Origin: Thioclava arctica
GTDB taxonomy: Bacteria; Pseudomonadota; Alphaproteobacteria; Rhodobacterales; Rhodobacteraceae
Direction of reading: 5' to 3'
Length of the DNA stretch: 64,000 bases
NCBI RefSeq assembly: GCF_040892615.1
Contig: NZ_JBFRYC010000005.1
Span: 62,001 to 126,000, forward strand
Shown: positions 16,704 to 24,808 of the stretch, piece by piece
Layout of the letters: each line of letters starts with the position of its first letter
Position numbering within the stretch: position 1 is the stretch's first letter
Made by a program: the position numbers and the translations under genes
Notes under the pieces: model-generated
The model's input: the letters and a program-made list of their open reading frames with translations, nothing else
What the model was told of the DNA's origin: nothing
Databases searched by the model: none

Positions 16704-17444
16704 TCAAATGCAGCGTCCGCCATCCACTTCCAATGCAACGCCCGTGATCATGCTGGCCTCATCTGAACACAAAAACAACGCCGCATTGGCCATGTCCTCG
16801 GGTGTCGAGAAGCGCCCCAGCGGGATCGTCGCCAAGAATTTCGCGCGAATTTCGGGCGTATCCTCGCCCATGAAGCTTTTCAGCAAGGGCGTCTCGCCCG
16901 CCACAGGGTTGATCGCGTTCACGCGGATGCCCATCGGGGCCAGTTCCACCGCCATCGCGCGGGTCGCCGTAATCATCCAGCCCTTGGAGGCGTTATACCA
17001 GCTCAGGTTGGGGCGCGGGCTGACCCCGGCGGTCGAGGCGACATTCAGGATCGCGCCAGTCCCGGCAGCCTTCATCAGCGGCACGATATGACGCGCGCTC
17101 AGATAAACCGATTTCGCGTTCACTGCGAGCACGCGGTCGAATTCCTCTTCGCTCACCTCATCCATCGGCTTGGGCAGATGGGTGGTGCCTGCATTATTGA
17201 CCAAAATGTCGATCCGGCCCCAAGCTTTCTGCGCGGCCTGAGCCATCGCTTGGACCGAGGCATCGCGGCTGACATCGACCTCACAAGCGATCCCACCAAT
17301 CTCATCCGCCACCGATTGCGCGGTCGCGCCGTTCAGATCGGCCACCATCACGCGTGCGCCTTCTGCCGCAAAGCGTCGCGCAATCCCTGCGCCAAAGCCT
17401 GACGCGGCACCGGTCACGATCGCGGTTTTTCCCTCTAGTCTCAT
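16704..17444 (-). CDS. SDR family NAD(P)-dependent dehydrogenase (classical)
   Basis: With the ATG at 17444, behind a GGGGGGGAG ribosome binding site, the protein has 246 residues. A longer frame to 17591 runs back over the aldehyde dehydrogenase gene and has no family resemblance. It is a classical SDR with cofactor loop TGAASGFG (11-18), NNAG (83-86), and catalytic S137, Y150 and K154 (YNASK). The C terminus ends VALEVDGGRCI, as in 3-oxoacyl/glucose dehydrogenase-like members. The aspartate after the second strand (VADLNG) suggests NAD(H). It sits 37 bp downstream of the aldehyde dehydrogenase, so alcohol-to-aldehyde-to-acid oxidation of the solute imported by the neighbouring ABC transporter is a reasonable hypothesis. 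Confidence 0.87.
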   Translation of the reverse strand: MRLEGKTAIVTGAASGFGAGIARRFAAEGARVMVADLNGATAQSVADEIGGIACEVDVSRDASVQAMAQAAQKAWGRIDILVNNAGTTHLPKPMDEVSEEEFDRVLAVNAKSVYLSARHIVPLMKAAGTGAILNVASTAGVSPRPNLSWYNASKGWMITATRAMAVELAPMGIRVNAINPVAGETPLLKSFMGEDTPEIRAKFLATIPLGRFSTPEDMANAALFLCSDEASMITGVALEVDGGRCI

Positions 17445-17481
17445 CGCGGGCTCCCCCCCAAATTCTTGCGCGATCAAATCC

Positions 17482-18927
17482 CTATCCGTGCCACGCCGCA
17501 ACCGTCTTGAGGCTCGAGAAGCCGTAAAGTGCCTCGAATCCCTTTTCGCGCCCATGGCCGGATTTGCCCACCCCGCCAAAGGGCAGTTCAACGCCCCCGC
17601 CAGCGCCGTAATTGTTCAAGAACACTTGCCCCACGCGCAACCGTTTCGCCAGCCGCATCGTGCGCCCGCCATTCTCGGACCATACCGAGGCGACGAGCCC
17701 GTATTCGGTGCCATTGGCAATCGCGATGGCTTCTTCCTCATCCTCGAACGGGATCACGATCTGCGCGGGGCCAAAGATTTCCTCTTGCGCCAAGCGATGC
17801 GCACCAAAGCCACCGCCGATCAGCGTGGGCGCGACGTAATGACCGCCTTCAGGGGCGTCGGGGGCGATCTGACCGCGCGCGGCGATCGGCAGATCGGCGG
17901 CAAGGTGCAGATAGCCCTCGACGGTCTCTTTCTGGCGCGCCGAAATCAGCGGCCCAAGATTGCGATCTGACATTGCGGGCCCGGCCACAAGATCGCGATA
18001 GCGCGCGGCCATCTTATCCAAAACCGCGTCGTAAATCGAGCGCTGCACAAGGATGCGCGAGCTTGCTGAACAGGTCTGGCCGGCATTCTGGATGCCGGCA
18101 TTCACCAAGAACGGCAGCGCGCGATCCAGATCGGCATCGGCAAACACAAGCTGCGGGGATTTCCCGCCCAGTTCCAACGTCACGGGCACGACATTGGCGG
18201 CGGCTGCGCCCTGTATCATCTGCCCGACCGCGACTGATCCGGTGAAAGAAATGTGGTTTACGCCGGGATGGGCCGACAGCGCTGCACCCGCCTCTTCGCC
18301 CAAGCCCGGCACGATGTTGAGCGCACCCGCGGGCAAGCCCACCTCATGGGCGATCCGCGCAAAGGCCAGCGCCGTAAGCGAGGCTTCCTCGGCGGGTTTG
18401 AGCACCGCCGCATTGCCCATCGCCAGCGCCGCCCCGACCGAGCGTCCGATGATCTGCATCGGGTAGTTCCACGGCACGATATGGGCGGTCACACCATGGG
18501 GCTCGCGCAGGGTATACGCGGTATAGCCCTGCTGGAACGGGATCGTCTCGCCCATGATCTTATCCGCAGCACCGCCATAAAATTCCAAGTAGCGCGCCAG
18601 CGCCACAACGTCGGCGCGCGCCTGTGTCAGCGGCTTGCCGACATCCATTGCCTCCAGAATGGCCAGCGCCTCGGCGCGCTCCAGCACGCGGGCGGACATG
18701 GCCAGCAACAGGCGTCCGCGCTCGGCGGCGCTGAGCTGCCCCCAGTCCCCCTCAAGCGCTGCGTGCGCGGCCCCCACTGCGGCGTCGATATCTGCGGCGC
18801 GGCCCCGCGCGATCCGTGCGATCTCGGCCCCGTCCGAGGGGTTTTCGACGGCCAAGGTCTCCGGCGTCATGTACCATTCCCCGCCGATCAGAATTTCGGT
18901 CGGCTCGAACCAAAGCGGCAAGGTCAT
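17482..18927 (-). CDS. Aldehyde dehydrogenase family protein
   Basis: A 481-residue NAD(P)-dependent aldehyde dehydrogenase. Catalytic residues are in place: the cofactor lysine K177 (LKPAEEAS), the general base E252 (LELGGKSP) and the nucleophile C286 (NAGQTCSAS). The C-terminal PFGGVGKSGHGREKG is of the betaine-aldehyde/gamma-aminobutyraldehyde dehydrogenase type. The ATG at 18927 is chosen because it overlaps the transporter ATPase stop (ATGA) and has a GGAAGGAG site. A start five codons upstream is also open. The gene order permease-permease-ATPase-aldehyde dehydrogenase-SDR suggests degradation of a transported compound. The exact aldehyde cannot be deduced. Confidence 0.88.
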   Translation of the reverse strand: MTLPLWFEPTEILIGGEWYMTPETLAVENPSDGAEIARIARGRAADIDAAVGAAHAALEGDWGQLSAAERGRLLLAMSARVLERAEALAILEAMDVGKPLTQARADVVALARYLEFYGGAADKIMGETIPFQQGYTAYTLREPHGVTAHIVPWNYPMQIIGRSVGAALAMGNAAVLKPAEEASLTALAFARIAHEVGLPAGALNIVPGLGEEAGAALSAHPGVNHISFTGSVAVGQMIQGAAAANVVPVTLELGGKSPQLVFADADLDRALPFLVNAGIQNAGQTCSASSRILVQRSIYDAVLDKMAARYRDLVAGPAMSDRNLGPLISARQKETVEGYLHLAADLPIAARGQIAPDAPEGGHYVAPTLIGGGFGAHRLAQEEIFGPAQIVIPFEDEEEAIAIANGTEYGLVASVWSENGGRTMRLAKRLRVGQVFLNNYGAGGGVELPFGGVGKSGHGREKGFEALYGFSSLKTVAAWHG

Positions 18928-20507
18928 GCAGGCTCCTTCCAATGTTGCGGAATGCGCGGTGTGGCGGCGATCAAAGATTGTGTATAGGCGTTTTGCGGGG
19001 CGGTGAAGAGCGCCTCGGTTGGCCCTTCTTCGACGATCCGCCCGGCGCTCATCACCAAGCAGCGCGAGGTCACTGCGCGCACCACCGACAGGTCATGCGA
19101 GATGAACAGATAGGCCAGATCATGCGTGGCTTGCAGCGCGCTCAGCAGATCCAGCACCTGCGCGCGCACCTGCACATCCAGCGCCGACACCGCCTCGTCC
19201 AGCACGATCAGCTTCGGGCGGATAATCAACGCGCGCGCAATCGCGATACGCTGGCGCTGACCGCCGGAAAATTCATGGATGAAGCGGTTTTTGTCGTCCG
19301 GCGACAGCCCGACCTCGCGCAGAGCTTCGGCCACGCGGTCGCGCCAATCGGCGGGCCGCCCCGTCAGGTGAAACGGTTCGGCCACCAGCCGTTCGACCTT
19401 TTGGCGCGGGTTGAACGAGCCGTAAGGGTCCTGAAACACGATCTGCATATCGGCGCGCTGCGGGCTGGGCATCGCGGGGTTGATAGGGTGGCCATTCAGA
19501 TGAATCGCGCCGCCTTGCAGCGCATCAAGGCCAAGGATCGCGCGGGTCAGGGTGGATTTGCCACAGCCGCTTTCGCCGACCAGCCCCAGCGATTCCCCGG
19601 CATGGATGGTGAAGGACACGTCATTAACCGCGCGCAATTCAGGATGGGGCGAAAGGGCCGAGGGGCGCGGCAAACGGTAGATGCGCGTGGCGTTATCGAC
19701 CTGTAACAACGGCTTGGCTCCTGGGCGCGTCGCTAGCGGCGGCTGATGGGTCGAGGCGGCAAGCAGCGCTTGGGTGTAGGGCGCGACTGGCCTTTGAAAC
19801 AGCGTCCGGGTGGGCGCAGTTTCCACGATTTGGCCCGCTTGCATCACGGCCACCCGGTCGGCCATGCCCGCGACGACCGCCAGATCATGGGTGATCAGGA
19901 TCAGCGCCATGCCCTCTTCGCGTGCCAGATCGCGCAGCAGATTGAGGACTTCGGCCTGGGTCGTGACATCGAGCGCAGTGGTCGGCTCATCCGCAATCAG
20001 CAGCTTGGGATGCAGCGCAATCGCCATCGCGATGGCCACGCGCTGGCGCTGCCCGCCCGACAGTTCATGGGGGTATAATGTCAGCGGAAAACGCGGGGCG
20101 CGCAGGCCTACCCGGTCCAGTTTTTTGCGCGCGATGCTGCGGGCTTCGCTGCGCAGCATTCTGCGGTGCAGCATGAGCGTTTCCGCGACCTGATCGCCGA
20201 TGGTCATCATCGGGTTGAGCGCGCTCATCGGTTCCTGAAAGATCATCGAGATGGCGTTGCCGCGCAATTGGCACATCTCGCGTTCTGATCGGTGACGCAG
20301 GTTCAAACCACCCAGCATGATGTCGCCCGAAATCCGCGCGCGATCGGGCAGCAGGCCCATGATCGCCAGCGCGGTCATAGACTTGCCCGATCCGCTTTCG
20401 CCGACAAGCCCAAGGATCTCGCCGCGCGACAGCGTCAGGCTGACATCGCGCAGGATCGCGGGTTTGCCGATCTGCACATTCAGATGATCAAGGGCCAACA
20501 GCGTCAT
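18924..20507 (-). CDS. Fused dipeptide/oligopeptide ABC transporter ATPase (DppD-DppF type)
   Basis: One 527-residue chain carries two complete ABC ATPases, corresponding to the separate DppD and DppF proteins of E. coli. The first has Walker A GESGSGKS (36-43), signature LSGGQRQRV and Walker B LLIADEPTTALD. The second has GESGCGKST, FSGGQRQR and LIVLDEAVSALD, where Ala replaces the usual Pro-Thr after the Walker B Glu. Each half keeps the oligopeptide-transporter C-terminal extension (PYTQALL, AYTQSLI). The ATG at 20507 overlaps the permease stop. An in-frame extension over the permease gene is not used. It energises the two permeases upstream. Confidence 0.9.
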   Translation of the reverse strand: MTLLALDHLNVQIGKPAILRDVSLTLSRGEILGLVGESGSGKSMTALAIMGLLPDRARISGDIMLGGLNLRHRSEREMCQLRGNAISMIFQEPMSALNPMMTIGDQVAETLMLHRRMLRSEARSIARKKLDRVGLRAPRFPLTLYPHELSGGQRQRVAIAMAIALHPKLLIADEPTTALDVTTQAEVLNLLRDLAREEGMALILITHDLAVVAGMADRVAVMQAGQIVETAPTRTLFQRPVAPYTQALLAASTHQPPLATRPGAKPLLQVDNATRIYRLPRPSALSPHPELRAVNDVSFTIHAGESLGLVGESGCGKSTLTRAILGLDALQGGAIHLNGHPINPAMPSPQRADMQIVFQDPYGSFNPRQKVERLVAEPFHLTGRPADWRDRVAEALREVGLSPDDKNRFIHEFSGGQRQRIAIARALIIRPKLIVLDEAVSALDVQVRAQVLDLLSALQATHDLAYLFISHDLSVVRAVTSRCLVMSAGRIVEEGPTEALFTAPQNAYTQSLIAATPRIPQHWKEPA

Positions 20508-21319
20508 GCCAGTCGCCCCCGCAACCGTGGATCCAGCGCATCGCGTAGCCCGTCGCCCAGCAGGTTCAGCCCCAATACCGTCAGCACGATCGCCAGTCCC
20601 GGCATGATCGCGACATGCGGGGCGAGGGTGACCATCGTCTGCGCCTCGGCCAGCATCCGGCCCCAACTGGGTGTGGGCGGCTGCGCGCCAAGCCCGACAT
20701 AGGACAGCCCCGCCTCGGCCAGAATGCCAAGGCTGAACTGGATCGTTCCCTGAACGATCAGCAGATTGGCGATATTGGGCAGGATATGTTCGCCCGAGAT
20801 CCGCGCGCGCCCCTTGCCTGCGACTTGCGCGGCGCGGATGTAGTCCAGCTGCCAAAGCGACAGTGCTCCCGCCCGCGTGACCCGTGCGAAAACGGGGATG
20901 TTGAAGATGCCGATAGCGATGATCGCATTGGTGGCCGAAGGGCCGAAGGTCGCGGTGATCAGGATCGCGATCACCAGCGAGGGAAAGGCGAAGATCAGAT
21001 CATTGGCGCGCATGATCCCCTCATCCAGCCACGACCCGCGCCGCGCCGCCGCCCACAGCCCCAGCGGCACGCCCAGCCCCATGCCAATCGTGACCGCCAC
21101 CAGCGCCACGGCCAACGAGGTGCGTGCGCCCGCCATCAACATCGAGGCAATATCGCGCCCGAAATGATCGGTGCCCAGCCAATGCGCGGCGCTTGGCGCT
21201 TGCAGCTTATGCGCAATGTCGAGCGCGGTCACATCATAGGGCGTCCAGACCAGCGAGATCAGCGCCGCCAGCAGCGCCGCCCCGCTCAGAACGCCTCCGA
21301 TGATCAGCGACAGCTTCAT
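20504..21319 (-). CDS. Peptide/nickel-type ABC transporter permease (DppC-like)
   Basis: A 271-residue inner-membrane permease of the DppC/OppC type. It has an N-terminal helix, the family segment HWLGTDHFGRD (about 46-56) and the EAA-type loop around VAGKGRARISGEHILPN that contacts the ATPase. About five to six hydrophobic segments are visible. ATGA overlaps link it to the DppB-like gene upstream and the fused ATPase downstream, so all three are translated together. Confidence 0.9.
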   Translation of the reverse strand: MKLSLIIGGVLSGAALLAALISLVWTPYDVTALDIAHKLQAPSAAHWLGTDHFGRDIASMLMAGARTSLAVALVAVTIGMGLGVPLGLWAAARRGSWLDEGIMRANDLIFAFPSLVIAILITATFGPSATNAIIAIGIFNIPVFARVTRAGALSLWQLDYIRAAQVAGKGRARISGEHILPNIANLLIVQGTIQFSLGILAEAGLSYVGLGAQPPTPSWGRMLAEAQTMVTLAPHVAIMPGLAIVLTVLGLNLLGDGLRDALDPRLRGRLA

Positions 21320-22260
21320 GTGCGCCTGCGCAATCGCGGATCGACCGCCGCATAGGCCAGATCAGTGAGGAAATTCACCACGATCACGGCAAAGACCAAA
21401 ATCATCACCACCGATTCCACGACGATCAGATCGCGTTGGGTGATCGCCTGAAAGATCAACCGCCCAAGGCCGGGCAGGTAAAACACGTTTTCGATGATGA
21501 TCGCGCCCGCCAGTAGGAACGAGAATTGCAGCCCCAAGATCGTCAGAACCGGGATCAGCGCGTTGCGCAAGGCGTGCCGGGTGAGGGCGCGCGCGCGGCT
21601 CAGGCCTTTGGCGCGGGCGGTGCGGATATAGTCTTGGCCCAAGGTCTCGATCAGGGCCGAGCGCAGCACCCGTGTCAGGATCGCCGCCTGCGGCAGTGCC
21701 AGCGCGATCGCGGGCAGTGTCAGCGCACGCAAAGCCATCAGCGGATCGGACCAGCCCGGAAAGCCCCCCGCCGGAAACCATTGCCAGCGCACCGCCAGCA
21801 ACAGCACCAGCAACATCGCGAACCAGAAATTGGGCACAGCGATGCCGAGCTGCGTGCCCGCCATCACCGCCCCATCGCTAAGCCGTGCACGCCGCGCCGC
21901 CGCGAGCAGCCCCATCGGCAAGGCCAGCGCCACCGACAGGCACAGCGCGATCCCCGCCAGCGGCAGCGAGACCGCCAGCCGCGCGCCAATCAGCCCCGCC
22001 ACGGGCACCTTATAGGTAAACGACGTGCCAAAATCACCACTAAGCAAGCCGCCCAGCCAATGCAGGTAGCGCCAAACGAAAGGTTGATCGAGCCCCATTT
22101 GTGCACGCAATGCTGCCAACGTATCGGGTGCGGCGTTGACGCCCAGCATGAAGCTCGCAGGATCGCCGGGCACGCCTTCGACAAGGGTGAAAATCACCGC
22201 GCTCGCCACCCAGAGGCTGGCCAATAGCACAATCAGGCGGCGGATCAGGTAGCGGCGCAT
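21316..22260 (-). CDS. Peptide/nickel-type ABC transporter permease (DppB-like)
   Basis: With the ATG at 22260 (MRRYLIRRLIVLL) the protein is 314 residues, the usual DppB size. A start 19 codons upstream would add an arginine-rich leader. Typical parts are EGVPGDPASFMLG near residue 29, GDFGTSFTYKVPV (about 76-88), and the cytoplasmic EAA loop DYIRTARAKGLSRARALTRHALRN. It is the first gene of the minus-strand set permease-permease-ATPase-aldehyde dehydrogenase. No solute-binding protein gene is present directly upstream. The nearest is at 26457-27929. Confidence 0.9.
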   Translation of the reverse strand: MRRYLIRRLIVLLASLWVASAVIFTLVEGVPGDPASFMLGVNAAPDTLAALRAQMGLDQPFVWRYLHWLGGLLSGDFGTSFTYKVPVAGLIGARLAVSLPLAGIALCLSVALALPMGLLAAARRARLSDGAVMAGTQLGIAVPNFWFAMLLVLLLAVRWQWFPAGGFPGWSDPLMALRALTLPAIALALPQAAILTRVLRSALIETLGQDYIRTARAKGLSRARALTRHALRNALIPVLTILGLQFSFLLAGAIIIENVFYLPGLGRLIFQAITQRDLIVVESVVMILVFAVIVVNFLTDLAYAAVDPRLRRRT

Positions 22261-22324
22261 GAGCGCCAAGGTCTGACGCCGCCTGCGCACAGTCAAGGGG
22301 CAGATTCCCGCCGACATACCCCGT

Positions 22325-22344
22325 TCACATTCATGTTAATGTGA
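22325..22344. promoter_or_regulatory. 20 bp palindrome in the dppB-like / L,D-transpeptidase divergent gap
   Basis: TCACATT, six bases, AATGTGA form a perfect 7+6+7 inverted repeat in the 170 bp gap between divergently transcribed genes. It lies 64 bp upstream of the transporter ATG and 86 bp before the L,D-transpeptidase start. The layout is that of a dimeric regulator operator. A second, GC-only palindrome CCTCGGCCGAGG lies at 22379-22390. Confidence 0.45.
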
Positions 22345-22430
22345 GCTAGGGGAACTTTGCACTATCTGAGGCATTGATCCTCGGCCGAGGGGATGTTGCG
22401 TACGCCCCGCAGACAGACAGGAAGAATTAA

Positions 22431-23354
22431 GTGATCGCGAGTTCTATGCTATTCAAACGAGTGACCCGCCCCGTATTGATGCTCGCCACGCTTGGGGCTT
22501 TGGCCGCTTGTGCAAGCGAGCCGCATCAATATGCCCAGCCCACGCAGTCAAGCAAAGCCGTGCCCTCGGAATATCAGGCGCGCGAAGATGACGGCAAGGA
22601 AATTGCGGCTGTGAACCCGCGCTATCTGGTCGAGCGGAACCGCCGCCAGATGGTGCCCTATCATGGCCCCGAGGCCGTCGGCACGATCGTCGTCGATCCT
22701 TTTGCGCGGTTCTTGTATTACATCACCGCGCCGGGCGAGGCGGAACGCTATGGCGTGGCCGTCGGTCGTGAGGGCAAGGGCTTTGCCGGAGACGCGACGA
22801 TTGATCGCAAGCAACAATATCCCAGCTGGACGCCGACGCAGAACATGATCAAGGAAGATCCTGATCTGTATGGCCCGCTCAAGGATGGTCTGCCCGGTGG
22901 GCTGGACAATCCGCTTGGGGCGCGCGCGCTGTATTTGTATAAAAACGGCAAGGACACCTATTACCGGATTCACGGCACGATGGACCCGTCTTCGATCGGG
23001 CGGGCGACCTCGGCAGGTTGTATCCGGTTGTTCAACCAAGACATCATCGACCTGTTCTCGAAAATCCCGAAAGGGACCGAGGTGAAGGTGCGCAACCGCG
23101 AGGAAAGCCTCCAGATGGAGGGCCCGGTGGTGCAGCTGCATTCGGGCTATGTCGTGTCGGCCTATAATCAGATTGCGATCAATGCCGATGAAGAGGCTTG
23201 GAAAGCCGGGATGATCCCCGACCCCAATAAGGTCGAGCAGGAACAGCATCAGGCTTCGGTGCAAATGGCTGAACAGGTCGGGTCGTCGGGTGAGACCGCC
23301 AAGTCTCCTGATTGCGGCTACCCGGGGACAGCTCCCTGCAGCGCCAGCAACTAA
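22431..23354 (+). CDS. L,D-transpeptidase (YkuD domain) lipoprotein
   Basis: The 307-residue protein has a lipoprotein signal peptide with lipobox LAAC (Cys27). The YkuD domain contains H181 in IHGT and the nucleophile C197 in TSAGCIRL, the motif of L,D-transpeptidases that make 3-3 peptidoglycan crosslinks or attach proteins to the wall. Expected location is the periplasm, lipid-anchored. The GTG at 22431 is preferred over the ATG at 22446 because AGGAAG lies 9 bp before it. The C-terminal 60 residues are polar and Gln/Glu-rich, ending with two cysteines (SPDCGYPGTAPC) that could form a disulfide. It ends at a bidirectional terminator shared with the TetR gene. Confidence 0.9.
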   Translation: MIASSMLFKRVTRPVLMLATLGALAACASEPHQYAQPTQSSKAVPSEYQAREDDGKEIAAVNPRYLVERNRRQMVPYHGPEAVGTIVVDPFARFLYYITAPGEAERYGVAVGREGKGFAGDATIDRKQQYPSWTPTQNMIKEDPDLYGPLKDGLPGGLDNPLGARALYLYKNGKDTYYRIHGTMDPSSIGRATSAGCIRLFNQDIIDLFSKIPKGTEVKVRNREESLQMEGPVVQLHSGYVVSAYNQIAINADEEAWKAGMIPDPNKVEQEQHQASVQMAEQVGSSGETAKSPDCGYPGTAPCSASN

Positions 23355-23392
23355 GACAGAGCGTGTGACATTGATCTGGCGGCGTCGTTTGT

Positions 23393-23410
23393 AAAAGCGG
23401 CGCCGCTTTT
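23393..23410. terminator. Bidirectional terminator between L,D-transpeptidase and TetR genes
   Basis: The perfect palindrome AAAAGCGGC/GCCGCTTTT gives a GC hairpin bounded by A4 and T4 on both strands. It sits between convergent genes and overlaps the TetR stop codon. Confidence 0.5.
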
Positions 23411-24035
23411 AATGTGCGGGGGCGTTCGCTGTGGTGGGCTTGGATATGGCCAAAGCTTCGATGTCGCGGGCGATATCATCCGCCAAGGCAGCAACACGCG
23501 CCCCCGAATCGGTGCGCTGCGCATAGGCGCGTAGACCAAAAATCTCGATCTGTAACCGGCTGGCCAGTCGCTCGGGGTCAGCGGTTTCGGGAATTTCTCC
23601 GGCGTCGCGGGCAGCGCGATAGATATTGGCGAACGCGACCTCGACCTTGCGCATCATGTCTTCGGTCAACTGGCGCAAGACCGGGTCATCATCGGGCGTT
23701 TCTAGCAGGGTTTTGACCAACATGCAGGCGCGCGAGGGCACGCTGTTGGGCGCGACGCATCCCAAAGCGCGCACATGCGCGGCCAGCCCAGCCAACCGGG
23801 TCGGTGCCTTGGCCAGCAGTTCCTCGAATTGGGTTTGTGACATCTGCGAATAAAGACGCAGCGTCTCGCCATAGAGCGCCTCTTTGGACCCGAAGGCCGC
23901 GTAGATCGAGCCGGGGCGCATATCAAGCGCGACCTCTAAATCCTTGAGCGAGGTCGCGTGATACCCCTTGGCCCAAAAGAGTTCGAGCGCGCGTTTCAGC
24001 ACGGCTTCTCTGTCGTAGCTGGCCTGTCTTGCCAT
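23409..24035 (-). CDS. TetR family transcriptional regulator
   Basis: The 208-residue protein starts MARQASYDREAVLKRAL at the ATG at 24035. An in-frame extension of 22 codons would run into its own operator region. Residues from about 9 to 55 form the TetR helix-turn-helix (FWAKGYHATSLKDLEVALDM, then GSIYAAFGSKEALY). The C-terminal ligand-binding half has two cysteines (GCVAPN, RACMLVK). It is divergent from an AhpD-like gene, and the gap holds three copies of a near-identical palindrome. It therefore most likely represses both itself and the AhpD-like gene, with an unknown inducer that could be an oxidant or a reactive aldehyde. Confidence 0.9.
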   Translation of the reverse strand: MARQASYDREAVLKRALELFWAKGYHATSLKDLEVALDMRPGSIYAAFGSKEALYGETLRLYSQMSQTQFEELLAKAPTRLAGLAAHVRALGCVAPNSVPSRACMLVKTLLETPDDDPVLRQLTEDMMRKVEVAFANIYRAARDAGEIPETADPERLASRLQIEIFGLRAYAQRTDSGARVAALADDIARDIEALAISKPTTANAPAH

Positions 24036-24061
24036 GTGTTTCGGTCCCGGTTCGATGATAC

Positions 24062-24142
24062 TTGAGCGATCACTCAAAATATATATTGAATGATCGCTCA
24101 AGTAAAGTTAGGGATGAGAAATGAACTTGAGTGATCGCTCAA
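24062..24142. promoter_or_regulatory. Three TetR-type operators between divergent tetR and ahpD-like genes
   Basis: Three 16 bp palindromes share the pattern TTGARYGATCRCTCAA: 24062-24077, 24086-24101 and 24127-24142. The half-sites TTGAG and CTCAA and the central GATC are nearly invariant. The middle copy has one changed base. Centre distances are 24 bp and 41 bp. The stretch between the first two copies is AT-rich and may contain the promoters. The third copy ends 21 bp before the AhpD-like ATG. Confidence 0.8.
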
Positions 24143-24163
24143 AAATTTCCCTTGGAGACAAGC

Positions 24164-24733
24164 ATGACCGATTTTCCGATCCACACGCTCGAAAGTGCCC
24201 CGCAAGCAAGCCGCGCGCTTTTGGAAGACTCCAACAAGGCGTTCGGGCGGCTGCCCGGTTTGCATGCCACGATGGCCGAAGCCCCCGCTTTGCTGGAAGG
24301 CTACAAGCAATTGCACCGTTTGTTCGCGCAGGAAACCAGCTTTGACAAAGACGAGCTGACTGTCGTTTGGCAGGCCATCAATGTCGAACATGCCTGCCAT
24401 TACTGTGTGCCCGCCCATACCGGCATCGCGAAAATGATGAAGGTGGATGACGCGATTTCCGACGCGCTGCGCGATGAGACACCGCTGCCGAACGCCCATC
24501 TTGAAGCGCTGCGGACCTTTACGTTGCAGGTCGTGCGCCAGCGTGGCGATGTTTCGGACGCACAAGTGCAAGCGTTCCTGGATGCGGGCTATACCAAGCG
24601 TCAGATCCTTGAAGTGGTCCTCGGTGTCGCGCAAAAGGTGATGTCGAACTACACCAACCATCTGGCGCAAACGCCGGTGGATGCGCCGATGCAGAAATTT
24701 GGTTGGACGAAAAAAATGGCTGAAAACGCCTAA
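24164..24733 (+). CDS. Carboxymuconolactone decarboxylase / AhpD-like peroxidase family protein
   Basis: A 189-residue all-helical protein of the AhpD/CMD family. The redox motif is EHACHYCVPAH, with the CxxC cysteines C78 and C81 and H85 in the AhpD arrangement, pointing to a thiol peroxidase or disulfide reductase activity. The ATG at 24164 follows a TTGGAG site. A longer frame begins inside the third operator and is not used. It diverges from the TetR gene and is probably its target. The natural oxidant and electron donor are unknown. Confidence 0.88.
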   Translation: MTDFPIHTLESAPQASRALLEDSNKAFGRLPGLHATMAEAPALLEGYKQLHRLFAQETSFDKDELTVVWQAINVEHACHYCVPAHTGIAKMMKVDDAISDALRDETPLPNAHLEALRTFTLQVVRQRGDVSDAQVQAFLDAGYTKRQILEVVLGVAQKVMSNYTNHLAQTPVDAPMQKFGWTKKMAENA

Positions 24734-24745
24734 GTCGATCCGCAC

Positions 24746-24783
24746 AAAAAAGCATCGCCCAAGGCTGCGGCCAAGGGCGATGC
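24746..24783 (-). terminator. Rho-independent terminator of the 5'-nucleotidase gene
   Basis: Read leftward, a 9 bp stem GCATCGCCC/GGGCGATGC with a further GGC/GCC pairing is followed by six T. It lies 26 bp after the nucleotidase stop. On the plus strand there is no T-run, so it acts mainly on the minus strand. Confidence 0.75.
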
Positions 24784-24808
24784 GAATCGTTTCAGCGTCG
24801 GTTCGGTT

